Translations under genes and position numbers: made by a program
DNA from: Flexistipes sp041694215
GTDB taxonomy: Bacteria > Chrysiogenota > Deferribacteres > Deferribacterales > Flexistipitaceae
Assembly (NCBI GenBank): GCA_041694215.1
Contig: JASMTO010000164.1
Coordinates: 1-32,403, forward strand
Direction of reading: 5' to 3'
DNA length: 32,403 bases
The notes under the pieces: generated by a model
Told to the model about the DNA's origin: nothing
The model's input: the letters and a program-made list of their open reading frames with translations, nothing else
Database searches by the model: none
In this document: positions 1-8,839 of the stretch, piece by piece
Layout: each line of letters begins with the position of its first letter
Numbering within the stretch: position 1 is the first letter of the stretch

Positions 1-1640
1 ATGTAATCATAGTTTTTTTCTTTCACCCTTTTCAAAATATCATTCATTAACTTTGCTTTGACCGATTCCGGCAGATTTTTATTTTCAATATGTTCCAGAT
101 GGATTTGGCTCCACATTTCATCATTCGGATCGAGTTTGCTTATCAAAAATACAAGCTTGTTAAGAACCCCCATCGGAAATGCACCGGAACCCACCGCCGG
201 ATCAGCGATTTTAATCTCAGCAAGTGACTGGATTATTTTTGATTTGATATTCTCATCTGTACACTCAAAAGTATCTTTACTCCGGTCAAAGAGCTCTTCC
301 AAAAAAACTTCTAGCTCAGGAGTATCATCTAAACGTGTCTTCAAATACTCTTTGATTGAGTTTTCAACCATATAATCCACTATCTGTCTCGGGGTGTAAT
401 AACTGCCTGTGGCTTTACGTACCGTTTCGCTTGTTTCAGGATTTGTCCTGGCAAGCAGATTTTCAAAAACCCTGCCAAGCAGTTCCGGATCTAGGGCAAT
501 CTCATAATCGTCTGTTTCATTCTCATCAATTGTGAAATTATATTGGGAAAGAATGTTTATAATGCCCTTACGGGAATACGTTTCATCATAAAAAAACAGC
601 CAGTTTGGCACTTTTAAACCGACATCTTTATCAGAAAAACCATCAAGCCTTATTTCCACATTTTGCCCATTCTCATCTTTATCTTTCCTGTCAAGACACT
701 CAAAAAGACCACCATTGAGAAAAGGAATATCTTTGAAAAGTAACTCAATGTCATCCTTATTATTAAAATAATTCTCATACCTGTAAACGGAATGATCCAT
801 ATAGCTGGCATTTTTATAGCCGGAAACTTTGTACCTGAATTTTCGTTTTTCAATCGGGGTATTTAATGTGGCAAAAAACAAGTTCTGCAATATAGCATTG
901 TAGTAAGAAGAATCATCATCTGCCAAAGTATTCAGGATATTTCCTATGTGATCCTTGTCAAATAGATTTGGCTTTATTATTTTCTTTTCCTTCATGAACC
1001 AGATGAATATCAATCTTGTAATCAATCTGATAACAAATTTCTCTTTTCCGTTTTTCTCAGCCAGAATATCTTTTGTAAATTTGATTTTTTTCAATGCCCT
1101 GAAATACCAGCCTGCTATTTCATCGTAAAACTGTTTTGTAACCTTTTCTACGCTGAATGCTTCCTTGATGCTTTCCAGCGAAGAAAAATCGGCAAGGGAC
1201 ATTTGCTTGATAAATGTCTTGTTTGTAAGAGAAGGACTGACATAATAGGTAAAGCGCTTATAGTTACTGAATTCCGTCTTTGTGCCTGAGTATTCCTGAA
1301 AGATTAAACTCATGCGAAAATTACCGGATTCGTCGTAAAAAACAAATATCCCGGCATCTTCCATACAGTCCTTTAATATTTTTTTGGCTTTATCAAACTG
1401 ACGCTTTTTACTGCTTTTTTCGGCTAAACCGTAAGTGGATTTCAGTGAAAAGAGAGACAGGGATTCTACTTCGGAAAACTTAATCCGCCCAAGATTACAG
1501 ATTTTATTAAAATTCTCGTCACCCCATTCTGGAAAGTCTTCATCAGAAGGTGTAAACTTACTGCTTAATTTTCTGAAAAAAAGAACCAGTTTATCAATGT
1601 CAAACGCCGCACATAAATCTTCTGTAAATTTTTTATCCAT
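1..1640 (-). CDS. Eco57I/PglX-type N6-adenine DNA methyltransferase (partial, 3' end off window)
   Basis: The frame is open without a stop from an ATG at 1640 to the window edge (546 codons), so the C-terminus is missing. Motif X-like TGSYYTPRQIVDYM lies at about 412-422 (YYTP 414-417), preceded by NGGLFE and DPELLGRVFE blocks typical of the COG1002/Eco57I class. SAM-binding motif I, DPAVGSGAF, is at 480-488. The catalytic NPPY motif would lie just beyond the edge. The family methylates adenine N6 in DNA to mark self, either as a type IIG restriction enzyme or as the methylase of a multigene defence system. I see no obvious PD-(D/E)XK nuclease motif in the N-terminal 400 residues, so cleavage may be supplied by another protein. 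The gene is the third in a minus-strand unit with a 63-residue protein (27-nt gap) and a PLD-helicase. Type IIG versus PglX-like is unresolved. Confidence 0.88.
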   Translation of the reverse strand, partial: MDKKFTEDLCAAFDIDKLVLFFRKLSSKFTPSDEDFPEWGDENFNKICNLGRIKFSEVESLSLFSLKSTYGLAEKSSKKRQFDKAKKILKDCMEDAGIFVFYDESGNFRMSLIFQEYSGTKTEFSNYKRFTYYVSPSLTNKTFIKQMSLADFSSLESIKEAFSVEKVTKQFYDEIAGWYFRALKKIKFTKDILAEKNGKEKFVIRLITRLIFIWFMKEKKIIKPNLFDKDHIGNILNTLADDDSSYYNAILQNLFFATLNTPIEKRKFRYKVSGYKNASYMDHSVYRYENYFNNKDDIELLFKDIPFLNGGLFECLDRKDKDENGQNVEIRLDGFSDKDVGLKVPNWLFFYDETYSRKGIINILSQYNFTIDENETDDYEIALDPELLGRVFENLLARTNPETSETVRKATGSYYTPRQIVDYMVENSIKEYLKTRLDDTPELEVFLEELFDRSKDTFECTDENIKSKIIQSLAEIKIADPAVGSGAFPMGVLNKLVFLISKLDPNDEMWSQIHLEHIENKNLPESVKAKLMNDILKRVKEKNYDY

Positions 1641-1667
1641 ATCAAATCCAAAAAGGTAAGTTTTATT

Positions 1668-1859
1668 TTAGTTTTGTTTTTCTTCTAACTTCTTATATTC
1701 CTCGGGGATTTCCTGAGTGATCGTTCCATCACTCAGTTGAAAATAAAGCCTCTTATTTTTACTGTAGACATTCGGTATGCCCTTTCTTAGATTTCCCATC
1801 TGGGCTTCTTTAACAGCCCTTGCGGCAATCTTTAATATTTTCTTTTCCGTGTCATTCAT
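1668..1859 (-). CDS. Small hypothetical protein between helicase and methyltransferase
   Basis: A 63-residue protein I do not recognise. A strong ribosome site (GGGGGA, 9 nt before the ATG) supports real translation. The N-terminal third looks helical and charged (EKKILKIAARAVKEA). It is followed by a probable beta-hairpin with GIPNVYSKNKRLYFQLSDGT and a charged tail rich in E and K. There is no signal peptide, membrane segment or catalytic motif. It sits 74 nt after the PLD-helicase and 27 nt before the methyltransferase on the same strand, so it is probably co-transcribed with both. By context it could be an accessory or regulatory subunit of that defence module, but nothing in the sequence shows the function. 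Confidence 0.72.
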   Translation of the reverse strand: MNDTEKKILKIAARAVKEAQMGNLRKGIPNVYSKNKRLYFQLSDGTITQEIPEEYKKLEEKQN

Positions 1860-1933
1860 TTTGCAAATCCCCCAAAAAACTGTTTAAAAGTATTTCGTCA
1901 TATACGAATCTATTATCTGTTGTTAATTTTTTG

Positions 1934-4900
1934 CTATAGAATGTTTCTGTTTTCCACAGCCAAAATCAGTTCTCTCTGGGTATCTTTCAATCTTAATTTT
2001 TCCTTATCCAGATAATGCTCACCCAGTTCTTTTTTGAAGTTTTCTATCTCTCTTATTGTTTTCTTTTGGTTGTTCTCTCCATTTAATTTAAGGTTTGCGA
2101 TTCTGCGGAGGGTGTAATCCGGCAAAGTCCCGAAATCTGACAAATCTTCCAACAACATATCTATAAACGGTAAATGTCTTTCCAATCCTTCAAATGGTTT
2201 CTTAGCCATAGACTTCAGGTTATTATATGCTTTCTTCTCATTACTTTGATCTGTTAACGGGGCTTTCTTTTCCTTTATATTCTTAATCTTTTCATAGTAG
2301 TCCCAAAAATATTCGCTAAAAGGCTGCCTTTCTTCTTTCTCATCACATTTTACCTTTTCAATTGCATCTTCAAAAGGCAGAAGGACAGGATCTTTCTCAT
2401 TCTCATAATCAGCATAGTGGATAAAAATCTTGTGTTTTTTAAAAAATACCAGTTGTTCATCCCTGACATATTTTTTAGCAACTTTTAGTCTCTTAGGATA
2501 TTCCGATACATTCTCTGCCAGCTCCGGATGTTTTTTCCTGATTTCCTCAAATTCATTCAGCATTTTCGTATAAAAACTTTCACCCTCAATATCTTCAGGA
2601 TTTGTCTGAATCCTTTCATAAAGTTTGGAAGGTGTGGGTTCTTCATCGATATCAAATATCTTTGAGTCCTCTCCCAGCGCATTGTGTATCAGATACATTT
2701 TATTGCTGGCTATCTCCCGGGATTTGACCAATTGAGAACCTTTCTCTGTGGGAAAGAAATTTACAACGTATAATTCATCAAAAACTTTTTTATTTATCCT
2801 ATTAATGCGACCCACTCTCTGAATTACACGAACGGGATTCCATGGTATATCATAGTTGATAATCATCCCCGCTCTGTTTAGGTTAAAACCTTCTGATATT
2901 TTATCAGTGGATAGTAAAATATCATAATCGTCCTTTTGTTCACTAACCGGATGAGAAGCATCAAAATTTTCGTAAATTTCTCTTAATTTTTTAGTACCAA
3001 GCAAACCGTGAACTGTCAATACCCTGCCATTGAAATGCTTTCCAAGTACCGGTTCAATATATTTTACTGTATCGGTGTATTCGGAGAATATAATAATTTT
3101 ACGTTTATAGTTTGCTTCTGATTTAAACTGATATTTGATGTTATTTACAAGGCTTTCCAGTTTGGGATCATTTGAAACAAGGTCAAGTTTATTCAGATTA
3201 GAAAGGATTTCTTTAAACATTTCATGATCGGATTTAATATCCTCTAGAAATTTTTCTTTATTTTTAAATTTCTTTATGTCGTAAACTCTATGGTTTTTCG
3301 GATATTCTTTCTCCTTCATTTTACGGGCATACTGGTTCAGTGCCTCCTCAATTTGTTCCACATCAAGTTCGTAAATTTTTTCCAACAACACTCTATCCAG
3401 AATGTACTTTCCGGTCTTGTCTATAAATTCCGTTACCACTTCAAGGATATTTATAAAGTTCTTGATACTTTGTTTGAAAGCTCCGAAGGAACTTTCAAAG
3501 CGCTTAACCAGCAACCTTCTCATGAAATCATAGAGGTTTTTCTGCTGATAATACTGAAAAGCTTCCTTGCCTTTCTCAATATCTTTTTTGCTGACTTCAT
3601 ATTCATAAGGACGGTATATCGCTCCTCTGAATTTTCCTCCATTATCCGGATCACCGAAATAATCTTTAATCACCAGATCATAAAAAAAAGATTGCTCGGC
3701 TGATAATTCAAAAAACCATTCTTTGGGATCACCGACTTTAGACAATTCATTAATTTCCAACTTATATTCAGGATTATGTAATAAATCCAGTCTGTTTCTC
3801 CTGATTGTTACAGGTTCAATAATATCTCTGATCTGTCTGGCGATATAGTGTGAACGCTCTTTTACCTTCTCAATATCAATGGGAAGATAACCAAAAAGTT
3901 TTTGGAATAAGGCTTCTGCTTTTTCTCTTTTATCCTCGTCAGATGAGTTCCTGTATTTGTAAATAAACGATAAATCTTCAAAAGCTGATTTAAATGTCCT
4001 GAATCTGTCTAATAGATTGTTATCCAGTGTAATAGAAGATTTTTTGGGAGAAATAAAAAGTTTTAGCAATGATAAAATATCTGAAGGGCGGTTATTAAAA
4101 GGTGTAGCAGTCAATAAAATAACAATTTTTCCCCGGCATATATTTTTCAGATATTCATAGGACTTGGTATCCTGATTTCTGAAGCGGTGTGCCTCATCAA
4201 TAATTACAACTTCAATATCTTCCCTTTTTCTGACAAAATCATATACATTTTCCAAGTCCCCTATCGATCTTGCCTCCCAGCTGTACAGCTCAAAGTCTTC
4301 GAGATATCCTTTCCAGCCACTGCTATCCTGTTTGTCACCAACCAATCCCGGAGGCGAAACAACTATTCCTCTTTTATTTAGCTGCTTTGCCACAATGCAT
4401 GCGACAATTGTTTTCCCAAGACCTACAACATCAGCTATAATAACACCGTTGTGGCTATTTATAATATCAAGTGCCTGATTTACGGCATCCAGCTGATATT
4501 TGTATGCATTGTAGCCTTTGATATTAAGGAATTCTTTAATGTTCAAGGGCTTGTCACTCGGCTTCATTGAATCAAGGTACGCTTTTAAAAGAAGTACGTA
4601 AGCCTCAAATGGCGTAATTTCTTTTAGTGGTGTTTCTTTTTTTATGACTTTTATCAGCTTATCTTTTTTAGCATCATCTTCAGTAATAGGTGCAGCTTCT
4701 TCCCACAACACATTAAAATATGCGATTGCCTGATCAGTACCATAATCACTGATTTCAACATTAAATTCATCCTGGGACAACACGCCGCTTCTGGTCAGAT
4801 TACTGCTGCCTGTTATAAATAAGGCTTCTCGGGGTATTTTTTCCTTTAGTTTAAAAATGTACAGTTTTGAATGGTTGGGCCGGAATGTTTTTCTGATTTC

Positions 4901-5263
4901 AAGTTGACCATTTTCAAGAAGAGATAAGAAATAATAAAATTTATTTTGGGTTTCTTCTTTGTCGAAGTCATCGGTATCTGTATACATTTTCAGTGAGTTT
5001 ACATAGTTTAAAAACAGGCGGTCGTTGGATAGCTTCTCAGTGCCTCCTGTTTCAATTACTTCATAATTGATCCTGTCCAGCTGTAGCCCAACCAGTATTT
5101 TTATTGTAAGTTCTTTGTTTTTAGTAATCGGAGTAAAGATTTCGTCAACACCTGAAAAATAAAAAAAACCTGTGAGAATGTTTAGCTCTTTAGTGTATGC
5201 TATCAGTTCACTTAATCGCTTTTTCAGGTTTTTCTTTGATGAATTTGTAATAAAGTTTTCCAA
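1934..5263 (-). CDS. PLD-nuclease/SNF2-family DEAH helicase fusion protein
   Basis: A 1109-residue protein. The N-terminal 200 residues form a phospholipase D-like domain with HSK at 131-133 and GSSN at 152-155, matching the HxK...GSxN active site used by PLD-type nucleases. A superfamily 2 motor follows: Walker A GLGKT 281-285, DEAH 356-359, motif III TATP 385-388 and motif VI QRVGRINR 815-822. The spacing, with a long insertion between the two RecA lobes, resembles SNF2/HepA-type translocases. The remaining C-terminal 280 residues are charged and unassigned. The start is TTG at 5263, with AGAGG 5 nt upstream; no ATG fits as well. As first gene of an operon with an adenine methyltransferase, it is the likely motor and nuclease of a restriction-like defence system. 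The domain calls are firm; the defence role is inference. Confidence 0.9.
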   Translation of the reverse strand: MENFITNSSKKNLKKRLSELIAYTKELNILTGFFYFSGVDEIFTPITKNKELTIKILVGLQLDRINYEVIETGGTEKLSNDRLFLNYVNSLKMYTDTDDFDKEETQNKFYYFLSLLENGQLEIRKTFRPNHSKLYIFKLKEKIPREALFITGSSNLTRSGVLSQDEFNVEISDYGTDQAIAYFNVLWEEAAPITEDDAKKDKLIKVIKKETPLKEITPFEAYVLLLKAYLDSMKPSDKPLNIKEFLNIKGYNAYKYQLDAVNQALDIINSHNGVIIADVVGLGKTIVACIVAKQLNKRGIVVSPPGLVGDKQDSSGWKGYLEDFELYSWEARSIGDLENVYDFVRKREDIEVVIIDEAHRFRNQDTKSYEYLKNICRGKIVILLTATPFNNRPSDILSLLKLFISPKKSSITLDNNLLDRFRTFKSAFEDLSFIYKYRNSSDEDKREKAEALFQKLFGYLPIDIEKVKERSHYIARQIRDIIEPVTIRRNRLDLLHNPEYKLEINELSKVGDPKEWFFELSAEQSFFYDLVIKDYFGDPDNGGKFRGAIYRPYEYEVSKKDIEKGKEAFQYYQQKNLYDFMRRLLVKRFESSFGAFKQSIKNFINILEVVTEFIDKTGKYILDRVLLEKIYELDVEQIEEALNQYARKMKEKEYPKNHRVYDIKKFKNKEKFLEDIKSDHEMFKEILSNLNKLDLVSNDPKLESLVNNIKYQFKSEANYKRKIIIFSEYTDTVKYIEPVLGKHFNGRVLTVHGLLGTKKLREIYENFDASHPVSEQKDDYDILLSTDKISEGFNLNRAGMIINYDIPWNPVRVIQRVGRINRINKKVFDELYVVNFFPTEKGSQLVKSREIASNKMYLIHNALGEDSKIFDIDEEPTPSKLYERIQTNPEDIEGESFYTKMLNEFEEIRKKHPELAENVSEYPKRLKVAKKYVRDEQLVFFKKHKIFIHYADYENEKDPVLLPFEDAIEKVKCDEKEERQPFSEYFWDYYEKIKNIKEKKAPLTDQSNEKKAYNNLKSMAKKPFEGLERHLPFIDMLLEDLSDFGTLPDYTLRRIANLKLNGENNQKKTIREIENFKKELGEHYLDKEKLRLKDTQRELILAVENRNIL

Positions 5264-5605
5264 GAAAACCTCTTTTATAAGTTAAAGCAATATCTGAATT
5301 ATAACCAAACATTTATCAAAATGCAAAAATTTTAAATCCAAAGCTCCAATTACCATTATCCATAATACTCTGGACGAACTACTGAAAGATTTGCATCCCT
5401 TATCGTCCAATCAAATACAATGTTGAGAGTAATCAAATATGTAGATACATTTGATATAATAAAATTCATGCAGGGGTTAAATCCTAAAAGCAAATGGCTT
5501 TGCCCATTTATTCAACTGGAGTGATGTGAAAATAAGTGTTTGGGACTTGAAATATTCAGTATTATCTGGCAAAAAATAAACAAATAAGCTTATAGGTGTA
5601 TTTTT
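5264..5605. other. Divergent intergenic region between helicase and GT-like gene
   Basis: A 342-bp gap between divergent genes. It holds the minus-strand promoter at 5298-5326 and a plus-strand extended -10 candidate, TGATATAAT (5452-5460), with no clear -35. That would leave a leader of about 140 nt before the gene at 5606. I see no coding potential or recognisable RNA in the rest. A short AAATGG/CCATTT stem lies near 5494-5511. Confidence 0.5.
5298..5326 (-). promoter_or_regulatory. Sigma-70 promoter for the PLD-helicase/methyltransferase operon
   Basis: Read on the minus strand: -35 TTGCAT (5321-5326), 17-nt spacer, perfect -10 TATAAT (5298-5303). The leader to the TTG start at 5263 would be about 28 nt. 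The -35 box is weak (three of six consensus bases). Confidence 0.55.
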
Positions 5606-7393
5606 ATGTCTTTTGAACAATTTTCTGCAGAAATTGGCAAATTATTTTTAAATGAAAACGATTTAAATCAAATACAGAGGAAGGTTAATGAATATCTAGT
5701 CAACAAGTCCAGCAGACTTCCCGGCAATAGAACAGTGGAGACCTTTTTTGGAAAGCTTCGAAAAAAAGCTGCCTCAGACTATGAAAGAATTAAAAAACAA
5801 TATGACTTCAAAGAACGTAAAAGTGAAAAAATAAGGCAAATTCAAAAAATATTTTTCCCGGAAAATCTGCTGGATTATGAAAAGACAGCAGAAGCAGTTC
5901 GGGAAAAAAGAAGAGTGCGTATCACGAAAAAATCTGAAAATCGGATAAAAAATCCGTATAAAGAGGTTCTTATAACAGCCAATGTTCTTTTAACCATGCC
6001 GGAAAACAGTGGCAACATTCCGGAGGATTTTTTGAAGAGAATCGATTTAGCCAAAAAACAGAAATATTGGTACGACCACCCTGTGCCAATAGATGCTCCG
6101 GACTCAGAGAATGAAATTATTTACGGTTTGGAAAAACTAAACGAGTCCCTTTCGGTGGAAACTGAGGAAAAAGTCACTGTTGTTTTATCTGTGAGCTGCA
6201 CTCACAATTCTTTGAATACGATTGCAAAGGATTATCTGAGAGAAATATTTAAAAATCAAAAATTAGATCATTTAAAAGTATATGCATTTACAGAAGAAGA
6301 TGTGGGCAAAATGCTGGAACTTATTTTTCCCGGCGATAATGAAAAATTGGATAAAATGAAAGAAACCATCGGAGTTCAGGGCAAATACGGGAGGCACTAC
6401 AGTTTTTTAAAAGCAGTTGCTGTATTCTGGAAATATTATGTGGATTCAAACATAAAGGCAACATTCAAAATAGATTTGGACCAGGTATTTGACCAAACAG
6501 CCCTCAAAAAATACACTGGAAAGTATGCCTTTGAAAATTTCAACGATGATTTATGGGGCGCATCCGGTACAGACAGTAGCGGTGAGGAAGTCAGGCTTGG
6601 CATGATTGCAGGGTCATTGGTAAATGATTATGATATAGACAAATCCTTATTTTTTCCGGATGTAAAAAAACCGGACAGTTCGGAAATGGCATACGATAAA
6701 TTTATTTTCAATTCCCCGAAACCCCAGTATATATCAACAATTGCAGAAATGGGTACAAGATACAAAAAAGGAGATAATCCTATAATAAGATATCATGTCA
6801 CCGGAGGCACCAACGGCATACTGGTGGAGGATTTAATCAGCTATAAACCGTTTACCCCAGGTTTTATTGGGAGAGCTGAAGATCAGGCTTTTATTTTATC
6901 CATTATAGATAAAAAAGTAGACGGGAAATATCTGCGATACTATCACTGCGATTCCCTGGTAATGAGACACGATAAACACAGTCTAGTCAAAAGGACGATA
7001 GAAAAATCGGAAACATCAAAAATGGTAGGAGACTATGAGCGGATTTTATTGTTCAGTTATTATGCTGATAAGATATTAAACAAATATGATTATATAAAAA
7101 AAGAGTTGTTTCCTTTTACGGCCTGTTTCATAAGTAAGATTCCTTATATCACTATATATTTCAGGGCATTACTGAAAGCTTATGCTTTAGCTGGAGAAAA
7201 CGAAGTGGACGCTGAAGAGTTTCTGTTGAATTTATCCGACAGACTAAATAACGTAATTGAACATATGGATAATGATTACTACTATGAACAGTATTTTAAA
7301 GAAAAACAGGCATGGGAAGGCTTTTACAATCATTTTGACGGATACAAACGTTTCCCAAAATCATTCATCTCAAGCTTATCTGTTAGCAGTTAA
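5606..7393 (+). CDS. Unknown 595-residue protein, possibly a GT-A-fold glycosyltransferase
   Basis: I do not recognise a named family. The start at 5606 has AGGTG 7 nt upstream. Residues 1-120 are basic and probably helical or coiled (many K, R, E). From about 190 there is a beta-strand followed by VSCTHNSLNTIA. An acidic DLDQVFD at 290-296 could be a DxD-like metal site. The block TGGTNGILVEDL (399-410) through GFIGRAEDQAFI (419-430) resembles the acceptor/ED region of GT-A glycosyltransferases, and RYYHCD...MRHDKH (444-457) could supply the late metal-binding His. The C-terminal 120 residues are helical and rich in Tyr. No signal peptide or membrane helix is evident. It is transcribed alone, divergently from the defence operon and convergent with the symporter gene. 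The glycosyltransferase call is inference. Confidence 0.55.
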   Translation: MSFEQFSAEIGKLFLNENDLNQIQRKVNEYLVNKSSRLPGNRTVETFFGKLRKKAASDYERIKKQYDFKERKSEKIRQIQKIFFPENLLDYEKTAEAVREKRRVRITKKSENRIKNPYKEVLITANVLLTMPENSGNIPEDFLKRIDLAKKQKYWYDHPVPIDAPDSENEIIYGLEKLNESLSVETEEKVTVVLSVSCTHNSLNTIAKDYLREIFKNQKLDHLKVYAFTEEDVGKMLELIFPGDNEKLDKMKETIGVQGKYGRHYSFLKAVAVFWKYYVDSNIKATFKIDLDQVFDQTALKKYTGKYAFENFNDDLWGASGTDSSGEEVRLGMIAGSLVNDYDIDKSLFFPDVKKPDSSEMAYDKFIFNSPKPQYISTIAEMGTRYKKGDNPIIRYHVTGGTNGILVEDLISYKPFTPGFIGRAEDQAFILSIIDKKVDGKYLRYYHCDSLVMRHDKHSLVKRTIEKSETSKMVGDYERILLFSYYADKILNKYDYIKKELFPFTACFISKIPYITIYFRALLKAYALAGENEVDAEEFLLNLSDRLNNVIEHMDNDYYYEQYFKEKQAWEGFYNHFDGYKRFPKSFISSLSVSS

Positions 7394-7399
7394 ACAACT

Positions 7400-7440
7400 A
7401 TAACCCTCACCTACACTTACGAAGTGTAGGTGAGGGTTAT
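7400..7440. terminator. Bidirectional hairpin terminator between convergent genes
   Basis: A perfect 19-bp inverted repeat (arms 7400-7418 and 7422-7440) with a 3-nt loop (ACG) lies between the convergent ends of the genes ending at 7393 and 7437. The right arm contains the symporter stop codon. Neither side has a long U-tract, so it may act as a strong hairpin or transcript end protector rather than a textbook intrinsic terminator. Confidence 0.75.
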
Positions 7441-8810
7441 TTATCACGTTTGCCCTCATAGTCCTTTAGCATACCAAAAACTACTGAACTCAATGCAATA
7501 AGTGCGACAAGGTTTGGGATGGCCATCAACCCGTTAAAAGCATCGGAAATACTCCATACAAAGCTCAAAGGCACTGTAGCTCCCACAAAAATCAGTGCAA
7601 CCCACACCCACTTATAATAGGATGCCACTTTTGCATTTGTAAGATATTCCAGTGATTTGTATCCATAGAAATACCACGTAAGTATGGTGGAATAGGCAAA
7701 GAAAACAAGACCAAAGCTAACAATAAATTGGCCAAAACCTCCGGGCAGAGCCTGGTTGTAGGCAGCCGTTGTAAGTGCGGCTCCATTCAGACCGTCATTT
7801 ATCACCATTAACCCATCTCCACCAATTGTCATGACGGGTGAAATCATAATAACAAGAGCGGTCATTGTACATACAACAATTGTATCAATAAACGAACCGA
7901 GGGAAGCTATTATTCCCTGTTTTACAGGATCATTGTTTTTGGAGGCAGCATGGGCAATGGGAGCACTCCCCAAACCCGCTTCGTTGGAAAAAACCCCGCG
8001 GGCCACACCCATTCTAACAACAGTCCCCAAAAAACCGCCACCAACAGCATCCCCGTTGAATGCATTACTGAAAATCCAGCCTAAGGCACGAGGGAGGAAT
8101 TCTATATTAGCAAATATAACCCACAACGATCCAATCACATAAACCAATGCCATTACCGGAACTATAGCTTCCGCAACCCTTGCAATACTTTTGATACCGC
8201 CAATAACAACCAGCGCAGTAGCCACCGCCACAACTATTCCGCTAAACCAGTGGGGAACTCCAAGTGACTGGTTTACCGCATCCGCAACAGAATTGGACTG
8301 CACCATATTGCCTATACCAAAAGATGCTATAAATGCAAATAACGCAAATGCAGCCCCAAGCCATTTCCAATTACCACCGTATTTTTCCTCCATCCCTCTG
8401 CTGGCATAATACATTGGGCCTCCGGACTTTTCACCAAGTTCATCTGTAACTCTGTATCTAACAGCCAGGACAGCCTCGGCAAATTTTGTGGCTCCACCCA
8501 GCACAGCCGTAACCCACATCCAAAAAACCGCACCAGGTCCTCCTATTGCAATAGCTGTAGCAACACCGGCAATATTTCCCGTGCCAATTGTGGCGGAAAG
8601 GGACGTCATCAGCGCCGCAAAAGGGGTTATATCGCCTTCACCTTCAACCTTCCTGGAGAAAAGCAACCTGAAGGCATATCCAATTTTTCTATATTGGACA
8701 AACTTTGTACCAACGGAAAGTATCAGGCCGGTGGCAAACAAAAGGGCTATCATCACCGGCCCCCAGGCAAAAGAACCAATAGCATTCACAATTTGATTAA
8801 AATTTTCCAT
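7437..8810 (-). CDS. Sodium:alanine symporter (AGCS family)
   Basis: A 457-residue integral membrane protein with about ten hydrophobic segments and no cleavable signal. It carries the AGCS signature GTGNIAGVATAIAIGGPGA near residues 75-95 and the conserved GLGSAPIAHAA segment later in the chain, both found in the family that imports alanine or glycine with Na+. The length is normal for the family (about 450-480). The ATG at 8810 has GGAG 7 nt upstream. It lies 29 nt downstream of alanine dehydrogenase on the same strand, so the pair probably imports alanine and then oxidatively deaminates it. The family assignment is firm; alanine rather than glycine as substrate is inferred from the neighbour. 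Confidence 0.95.
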   Translation of the reverse strand: MENFNQIVNAIGSFAWGPVMIALLFATGLILSVGTKFVQYRKIGYAFRLLFSRKVEGEGDITPFAALMTSLSATIGTGNIAGVATAIAIGGPGAVFWMWVTAVLGGATKFAEAVLAVRYRVTDELGEKSGGPMYYASRGMEEKYGGNWKWLGAAFALFAFIASFGIGNMVQSNSVADAVNQSLGVPHWFSGIVVAVATALVVIGGIKSIARVAEAIVPVMALVYVIGSLWVIFANIEFLPRALGWIFSNAFNGDAVGGGFLGTVVRMGVARGVFSNEAGLGSAPIAHAASKNNDPVKQGIIASLGSFIDTIVVCTMTALVIMISPVMTIGGDGLMVINDGLNGAALTTAAYNQALPGGFGQFIVSFGLVFFAYSTILTWYFYGYKSLEYLTNAKVASYYKWVWVALIFVGATVPLSFVWSISDAFNGLMAIPNLVALIALSSVVFGMLKDYEGKRDK

Positions 8811-8839
8811 ATTATCTCTCCACCAACGTTAATATAAAA

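Noticed and set aside
58..1659. Plus-strand open frames and a short minus-strand frame near the left edge
   Set aside because: They overlap the methyltransferase frame, which carries family motifs throughout. They show no family motifs of their own.
5461..5605. Riboswitch in the leader of the gene at 5606
   Set aside because: Only one short stem (AAATGG/CCATTT) is visible, and I could not fit the conserved core of a known riboswitch class.
7831..8796. Plus-strand open frames opposite the symporter
   Set aside because: Antisense shadows of a clear AGCS transporter gene with strong family motifs.
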